Shown: positions 6,481 through 10,111 of the stretch, one piece after another
Layout of the letters: each line of letters opens with the position of its first letter
Numbering within the stretch: the stretch's first letter is position 1
DNA from: Betaproteobacteria bacterium
Lineage (GTDB): Bacteria > Pseudomonadota > Gammaproteobacteria > Burkholderiales > Casimicrobiaceae
DNA: 10,111 bases
Direction: 5' to 3'
NCBI GenBank assembly: GCA_013298455.1
Contig: JAAFHR010000090.1
Location: forward strand, 1-10,111
The notes under the pieces: model-generated
What the model saw: the letters and a program-made list of their open reading frames with translations, nothing else
The model's database searches: none
What the model was told of the DNA's origin: nothing
Program-made: the position numbers and the translations under genes

Positions 6481-7152
6481 CTAAAAGAGATGCATGACGT
6501 TAACGAATAAATCCTTGCGGTTGGCGCGATTGACGCTCATGCCAGCATCGATCCACCAATCCTTTCGAAAGAAGCGCACGAACGGCGTGAGCTCCGTTTG
6601 CGTGGCGCCGTTCTTGCGTTTGAGCTGCACGCCACCCCAGCTTGCAATGTCTTCGTAATCGGCCAAATACGGCGCGAGCGCCGCTTGCGCAACGACTTCG
6701 CTCGAACGATACGCCGACGCTTTCACGCCGTGCCACGAAACGCGGCCGTAGATTCGGCGTGTTTCGTAGTCTGCCCAGACGCCGCCATGAACGCCGTAAC
6801 GCGTACCGTTCGTGGCGTTACCACTCACTGCCAGCGGGCCTGCAAACACGTAGGCGTTGCCAATGCCGTCTTCGTGAAACACGCGCCCGACCAAGCGCGA
6901 TGCTTGAAGTCGAGTGAGTGTCACTTTTTCGTCGGACATGCGAGAGACACTCGCTGCGATGCTCGTGTCACGTGTCAAGCCGTACGACACTTCGAACGTC
7001 GATTCAGACGGTGTGTACATGCCCATCGCCATGGTCGAGCCCTTTGGGATGAAAAAACCGGCGTGCGCGTTGGTCACCAGCAACACCGCCGACGCAGCCG
7101 CAGCGCAAACCTTCGCCGACCGCAGAATACGGCGCGAACTCAAAACTTTCAT
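6481..7152 (-). CDS. Putative outer-membrane/periplasmic protein, metal cluster associated
   Basis: 223 residues, family not recognised. A signal peptide is visible: Arg-rich start, hydrophobic core, AHA before Gly32. The mature part alternates polar and aromatic residues in beta-strand-like runs, for example STFEVSYGLTRDTSIAASVS and TRYGVHGGVWADYETRRIYG, and ends in Phe (VNVMHLF), as many outer-membrane beta-barrels do. At about 190 mature residues it could form a small barrel of roughly 8 to 10 strands. It has no Cys in the mature form and few His, so it is unlikely to be a tight metal binder itself. The next gene, the HMA protein, starts 24 bases downstream, so they are probably cotranscribed. 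A weak AGGG lies nine bases before the ATG. A porin-like role in metal passage is inference from context. Confidence 0.7.
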   Translation of the reverse strand: MKVLSSRRILRSAKVCAAAASAVLLVTNAHAGFFIPKGSTMAMGMYTPSESTFEVSYGLTRDTSIAASVSRMSDEKVTLTRLQASRLVGRVFHEDGIGNAYVFAGPLAVSGNATNGTRYGVHGGVWADYETRRIYGRVSWHGVKASAYRSSEVVAQAALAPYLADYEDIASWGGVQLKRKNGATQTELTPFVRFFRKDWWIDAGMSVNRANRKDLFVNVMHLF

Positions 7153-7227
7153 GATGAAAAACCCTGTGCGTTAAATCACGAGCGGTGTGCAGTCACACTT
7201 GCGTGGGATGACACCGCAACGACGGAA

Positions 7228-7635
7228 TTACGCAATCGGCCTGGGCGGCGGGGTCTCGGGCGCTGCCGTGCGCGTGGAGAAAACAAACAAATTCGGTGAG
7301 GACATCGCCGAATCATGGTTAAACGCTACTTGCGACGTCGTTGACACCATGACCGCGAGCGAGGCAAACGCGCAGACAGACTTTTGATCGCAGCCGCTGT
7401 GGTCGTCCGCCGCGGTACTGTCGGCAGCGTCGGCAGACATTGCTTGGTGCGCATCGCTGTGATGCCCAAGAGAATCGGCTTGCTGAGTAGGCGAAATCGC
7501 GTGACCCGCATGCTGTGAACCCACGAGTCCTGCGACCGCCGAATGCGTGGCGCAAACCTGCGCAAACACGCTCATCGGCAACCACACTAGGGCGGTTAGC
7601 GCGATCAGTTTGCGAAGGCGGGACGAAAAATTCAT
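7228..7635 (-). CDS. Small secreted His-rich protein, CopL/DUF2946-like
   Basis: 135 residues. The N-terminal signal peptide (RLRKLIALTALVWLP, cleavage near residue 25) is followed by a low-complexity region rich in His, Asp, Ser and Ala with eight His (for example SLGHHSDAH), Cys28, and a conserved-looking HSGCDQKSVCAFASL block. The tail reads APETPPPRPIA. The order signal peptide, His-rich region, Cys pair, then a Pro-rich end close to RPIA matches my memory of CopL/DUF2946-type proteins found beside copper resistance genes. The likely role is periplasmic metal binding or sensing. The start codon lacks an obvious Shine-Dalgarno. It is separated from the outer-membrane-like gene by 75 bases that hold a small GTGTG/CACAC inverted repeat (7185-7198), and from fdxA by 53 bases on the same strand. 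Rapidly diverging low-complexity sequence makes the family call tentative. Confidence 0.65.
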   Translation of the reverse strand: MNFSSRLRKLIALTALVWLPMSVFAQVCATHSAVAGLVGSQHAGHAISPTQQADSLGHHSDAHQAMSADAADSTAADDHSGCDQKSVCAFASLAVMVSTTSQVAFNHDSAMSSPNLFVFSTRTAAPETPPPRPIA

Positions 7636-7675
7636 GCGTTTTAGATGAGGCGCACAGCGTTTAGTTCAACACCGA

Positions 7676-7701
7676 GGGCGGCTCAGCGTTATTTCCCGCC
7701 C
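7676..7701 (-). terminator. Weak hairpin across the fdxA stop codon
   Basis: GGGCGG (7676-7681) and CCGCCC (7696-7701) form a 6-bp GC stem around a 14-base loop containing the fdxA stop codon. No T-run follows in the minus direction, so intrinsic termination is doubtful; partial termination or no function are both possible. It is the only structure I see between fdxA and the His-rich gene. Confidence 0.25.
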
Positions 7702-8018
7702 GGATTGGGCGAGAAAAATTCAATTTTGTTGGGTTTATTGCGCCAATCCTCAGCATCGGCTGGCGCGGCTTTTTTGCGCGAAATGTTGGGCCAAATCGCG
7801 GCGTACTCGCCGTTTAGCTTGACCCACTTTTCATCAATATCGGAATCGGGTTTGATCGCGTCAACGGGGCATTCCGGCTCGCACACACCGCAATCGATGC
7901 ACTCATCGGGGTGAATGACCAGCATGTTTTCACCCTCGTAGAAACAATCCACGGGGCACACGTCCACGCAATCGGTGAATTTACATTTGATGCAACTGTC
8001 GTTGACGGCGTAGGTCAT
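7689..8018 (-). CDS. fdxA: 7Fe ferredoxin FdxA ([3Fe-4S][4Fe-4S])
   Basis: Small cytoplasmic electron carrier with one [3Fe-4S] and one [4Fe-4S] cluster. From ATG 8018 it is 109 residues, the normal size; an upstream ATG at 8093 would add 25 residues foreign to the family. All nine Cys of the Azotobacter ferredoxin I pattern are present: C9, C12, C17, C21, C25, then C40, C43, C46, C50, in contexts SCIKCKFTDCVDVCPVDCF and DECIDCGVCEPECP. The C-terminal extension with IWPNISRKK and DAEDW is also typical of this class. Redox partners cannot be read from the context. It is transcribed divergently from the [2Fe-2S] ferredoxin gene across 74 bases. No strong Shine-Dalgarno precedes the ATG. Confidence 0.96.
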   Translation of the reverse strand: MTYAVNDSCIKCKFTDCVDVCPVDCFYEGENMLVIHPDECIDCGVCEPECPVDAIKPDSDIDEKWVKLNGEYAAIWPNISRKKAAPADAEDWRNKPNKIEFFSPNPGGK

Positions 8019-8092
8019 GGTGGGCGATTCAAAGAGATGACGTAATCCATAATTCTGCCGTAAGTTGAACAGAACCCAGAGACAACGCTGCA

Positions 8093-8380
8093 ATGAATGA
8101 CATCATGCCTGACAAGCCCTTTCGTGTTCGCCTTGAAGACAGCAGCGATTGGATCAACGTCGCTGCCGACGAATCGCTCCTCAATGCCCTTCGAGACGCC
8201 GGTCACGACGTGATGAGCGGCTGCGAGAGCGGCTCCTGCGGCACCTGCAAAACCACGCTCATCGAGGGCGAAGCAGATCATCGTGACTACGTGTTGATGG
8301 ACAGCGAACGCAGCAGCTACATCATGCCCTGCGTTTCACGCGCGGCGGGTGAGGAAATTGTGATTCGGTTGGGTAGCTGA
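8093..8380 (+). CDS. Small plant-type [2Fe-2S] ferredoxin
   Basis: 95 residues carrying a complete plant-type [2Fe-2S] motif: C44, C49 and C52 in SGCESGSCGTCKTTL, and the distal C80 in MPCVSRA. The sequence RDYVLMDSER between them resembles the C-terminal ferredoxin domain of vanillate demethylase/phthalate dioxygenase reductases, where DHRD and MPCVSRA-like text recurs, but here the domain stands alone with no flavin or NAD domain. It should pass electrons to an oxygenase or similar acceptor. The flavin monooxygenase at 1953 does not need it and is 5 kb away. The start could be ATG 8093 or ATG 8105; neither has a good Shine-Dalgarno. It converges with livF over 37 bases that hold no clear terminator. 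Confidence 0.9.
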   Translation: MNDIMPDKPFRVRLEDSSDWINVAADESLLNALRDAGHDVMSGCESGSCGTCKTTLIEGEADHRDYVLMDSERSSYIMPCVSRAAGEEIVIRLGS

Positions 8381-8417
8381 CCTCTCTTCTGGCCAACCCC
8401 AGACGACGCGTTTCGAA

Positions 8418-9137
8418 TCAAGCCGTCAAATACTTCGCCCGAATCTCCGCGTCCGCTTCCAGCGCGGTGAAGCTGCCCACAAACCGCACCATGCCGCGCT
8501 CAATCACCACAGCGCGGTCTGCAACGGCTCGCGCGAAATGCAAATTTTGCTCGGACAAAATCACGCACAAGCCTTCCCGTTTCAACGCGCGGATGGTTTC
8601 TGCGATGCGCTGAACGACAATCGGCGCAAGCCCTTCGGACGGCTCATCGAGCAAGATCACGCGCGGATTGCCCATCAGCGTGCGGGCAATGGTGAGCATT
8701 TGCTGTTCGCCGCCCGACATCTGGCCAGCGGGGCGATCCAGCATTTCAGCGAGCTTGGGGAACAGCTCACACACCCGCTCCACCGTCCAGCGCGGTGCAT
8801 CGCGAGCCGCTTGCCGCTTGGGTTGCCGACCGACTTCAAGATTTTCCGCAACGGTTAAGTCTGTAAAGATTCGCCGCTCTTCGGGCACATAGCCTACGCC
8901 CAACCGAGCGATTTCATGCGGCGTCAAACCGCGCACATTTCGACCGTCCACCTCGATCACGCCACCCACCTCGGCCACCAAGCCCATGATCGCTTTCATC
9001 GTGGTGCTCTTTCCTGCGCCGTTGCGTCCGACCAGCACCGTCACCTCGCCCGCGTTCGCTTCGAAATCGATGTCAAACAGCAACTGCGCGGCGCCCAAGC
9101 GAGCGCTCAGATTTTGCACACGGAGCAAGCTAGCCAT
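8418..9137 (-). CDS. livF: Branched-chain amino acid-type ABC transporter ATPase LivF
   Basis: ATPase subunit of a HAAT/Liv-type importer, working with LivG on the cytoplasmic face of LivH/LivM. From ATG 9137 it is 239 residues, normal for LivF; GGAG lies seven bases upstream, which decides against a longer reading from 9197. Seen: Walker A GRNGAGKST at 37-45, the YVPEERRIF block at 83-91, ABC signature SGGEQQ at 141-146, Walker B ILLDEPSEGL with Asp164/Glu165, and SEQN at 195-198, where Gln replaces the usual switch His as is common in LivF. The start overlaps the end of livG by eight bases. Substrate could be branched-chain amino acids, urea, amides or aromatic acids; the solute-binding protein that would tell is not in the window. 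Confidence 0.95.
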   Translation of the reverse strand: MASLLRVQNLSARLGAAQLLFDIDFEANAGEVTVLVGRNGAGKSTTMKAIMGLVAEVGGVIEVDGRNVRGLTPHEIARLGVGYVPEERRIFTDLTVAENLEVGRQPKRQAARDAPRWTVERVCELFPKLAEMLDRPAGQMSGGEQQMLTIARTLMGNPRVILLDEPSEGLAPIVVQRIAETIRALKREGLCVILSEQNLHFARAVADRAVVIERGMVRFVGSFTALEADAEIRAKYLTA

Positions 9138-9888
9138 GGGCAATCTCCACGTTGCCCAAGTACACGGCGCGCACTTCTTCGTTAACGCGCACTGCATCAG
9201 GAGAGCCTGCTGCGATCAATCGCCCGCGATTCATCACGACGATGCGATCTGCAAATGAGAACACCACGTCCATGTCATGCTCGGTAAACAGCAGCGCAAC
9301 ATTTCGCTCACGGCAAACACTCACTGCCAAGCGCATCAGTGCTTCGCGCTCGGCAGGCCCCATGCCCGCTGTCGGTTCGTCCATCAGCAGCAAGCGCGGA
9401 GCATTGGCTAGCGCCATCGCGAGCTCAAGCCGTTTCAAATCGCCGTATGCAAGCTCTGCACACGAACGATCCGCTTGATCGGAAAGCCCGACACTCGCCA
9501 ACAGCGCTGCTGCACTTTCGCGTTGTTGCATCGTCGCCCAGCTCAGCAAACCGTTGGCTTTGCGCGCATCGCTCATCAACGCCATCTGTACGTTTTCGCG
9601 AACGCTCATGGACGCAAACGTAGCGGTGATTTGAAAAGTGCGCGCTACACCAGATCGAAATAGCCGCTCGGGCGTTTGGCCGGTGATGTCCTCGCCGTAG
9701 AGTTTTACGCTGCCTGCGTCTGGAGCAATTTGCCCGTTGATCAAGTTGAAACAGGTGGTCTTTCCTGCGCCGTTAGGGCCAATCAGCGCCACGACTTCGC
9801 CCGCGTTAACAGTGAAATCGACCCCCTTGACAGCGGCAACACCGCCGAAGGATTTTTTGAGTCCGACAACTTCGAGCGCGATGGTCAT
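9130..9888 (-). CDS. livG: Branched-chain amino acid-type ABC transporter ATPase LivG
   Basis: Second ATPase of the Liv-type importer, 252 residues, the family's usual length. Seen: Walker A GPNGAGKTT at 37-45, the family-typical VARTFQIT block (Q-loop), the LivG-style degenerate signature LAYGDLKRLELA in place of LSGGQ, Walker B LLLMDEPTAGM, and the switch region TEHDMDVVF with the catalytic-type His. The ATG at 9888 overlaps the livM stop by four bases (ATGA), and the stop overlaps the livF start, so the three genes are tightly coupled. Confidence 0.96.
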   Translation of the reverse strand: MTIALEVVGLKKSFGGVAAVKGVDFTVNAGEVVALIGPNGAGKTTCFNLINGQIAPDAGSVKLYGEDITGQTPERLFRSGVARTFQITATFASMSVRENVQMALMSDARKANGLLSWATMQQRESAAALLASVGLSDQADRSCAELAYGDLKRLELAMALANAPRLLLMDEPTAGMGPAEREALMRLAVSVCRERNVALLFTEHDMDVVFSFADRIVVMNRGRLIAAGSPDAVRVNEEVRAVYLGNVEIAHG

Positions 9889-10111
9889 GCGGCGCGCCTC
9901 CTCAGCTCAAACCACGCAAAGATACGCTTCACTGAGCCCACAATCCCCAAGGGAAACAGCATCACCAAGGTCAAAATGATGAAGCCCAGCACCGCGCGCC
10001 AATACTCCGTCGAGCGCGCCAAAGTGTCTTGTAACCAAGTAAACACGGCTGCGCCAACCACCGGCCCCAAGAGCGTATTGATGCCGCCCAAGAGCACCAT
10101 CACCAGCGCAT
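9885..10111 (-). CDS. livM: ABC transporter permease LivM, C-terminal part only
   Basis: The reading frame is open to the right window edge, so only about the last 75 residues are seen. The text ALVMVLLGGINTLLGPVVGAA, split by the helix turn, is the conserved C-terminal region of LivM permeases, followed by a last hydrophobic segment (LGFIILTLVMLFPLGIVG) and a short Arg-rich cytoplasmic tail. LivM forms the membrane channel with LivH, which is expected further right. The stop codon overlaps the livG start (ATGA at 9885-9888). Confidence 0.92.
   Translation of the reverse strand, partial: ALVMVLLGGINTLLGPVVGAAVFTWLQDTLARSTEYWRAVLGFIILTLVMLFPLGIVGSVKRIFAWFELRRRAA

Noticed and set aside
6598..7299. 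Plus-strand open frame of 233 residues across the outer-membrane-like gene
   Set aside because: Composition is Arg/His/Cys-heavy without domain or signal peptide, and the minus strand carries a signal-peptide protein well placed between cluster genes.
8019..8093. N-terminal extension of fdxA from an ATG at 8093
   Set aside because: FdxA proteins start close to the first cluster Cys; the extra 25 residues are not family-like and would overlap the divergent ferredoxin start.

Overview
The window looks like a chromosomal segment from a GC-rich betaproteobacterium, probably Burkholderiales-like. This rests on protein style rather than a marker gene: an Azotobacter-type 7Fe ferredoxin FdxA, a branched-chain amino acid type ABC transporter (livM-livG-livF order), and small secreted copper/mercury-handling proteins typical of that group. 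There is no rRNA, tRNA, transposase, integrase or CRISPR array. Almost all of the sequence is coding, and the two longest gene-poor stretches lie at 1602-1952 and 3228-3528.

Layout: (1) 1-1601, minus strand, a LytS/YehU-type sensor histidine kinase missing only its last residues at the window edge. (2) 1602-1952, an AT-rich divergent control region with two inverted repeats. (3) 1953-3227, plus strand, a single-component FAD monooxygenase resembling the phenazine hydroxylase PhzS. (4) 3228-3528, a candidate terminator and a strong leader hairpin. (5) 3529-5687, plus strand, a two-gene operon of secreted proteins: a YVTN-type beta-propeller with a C-terminal dockerin-like EF-hand pair, then a secreted beta-rich protein with a Cys-rich tail. 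(6) 5729-7635, minus strand, four exported or membrane proteins read in the order His-rich CopL/DUF2946-like protein, outer-membrane-like protein, MerP-like HMA protein, MerT-like membrane protein. (7) 7689-8018, minus strand, fdxA, divergent from (8) 8093-8380, plus strand, a small [2Fe-2S] ferredoxin. (9) 8418-10111, minus strand, livM (partial), livG and livF with overlapping ends.

Functionally, the most suggestive block is 5729-7635. It has a soluble metal-binding HMA protein translationally overlapping a MerT-like membrane protein, plus a barrel-like outer-membrane candidate and a His-rich secreted protein, but no MerR, MerA, P-type ATPase or RND pump in view. It reads as a compact envelope metal-handling cassette whose metal (Cu, Hg or other) cannot be decided from sequence. 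The propeller/dockerin-like operon is a second candidate for an undescribed extracellular system. The kinase, monooxygenase, ferredoxins and Liv transporter belong to well-known families. All functional calls are from reading motifs; no database search was run.
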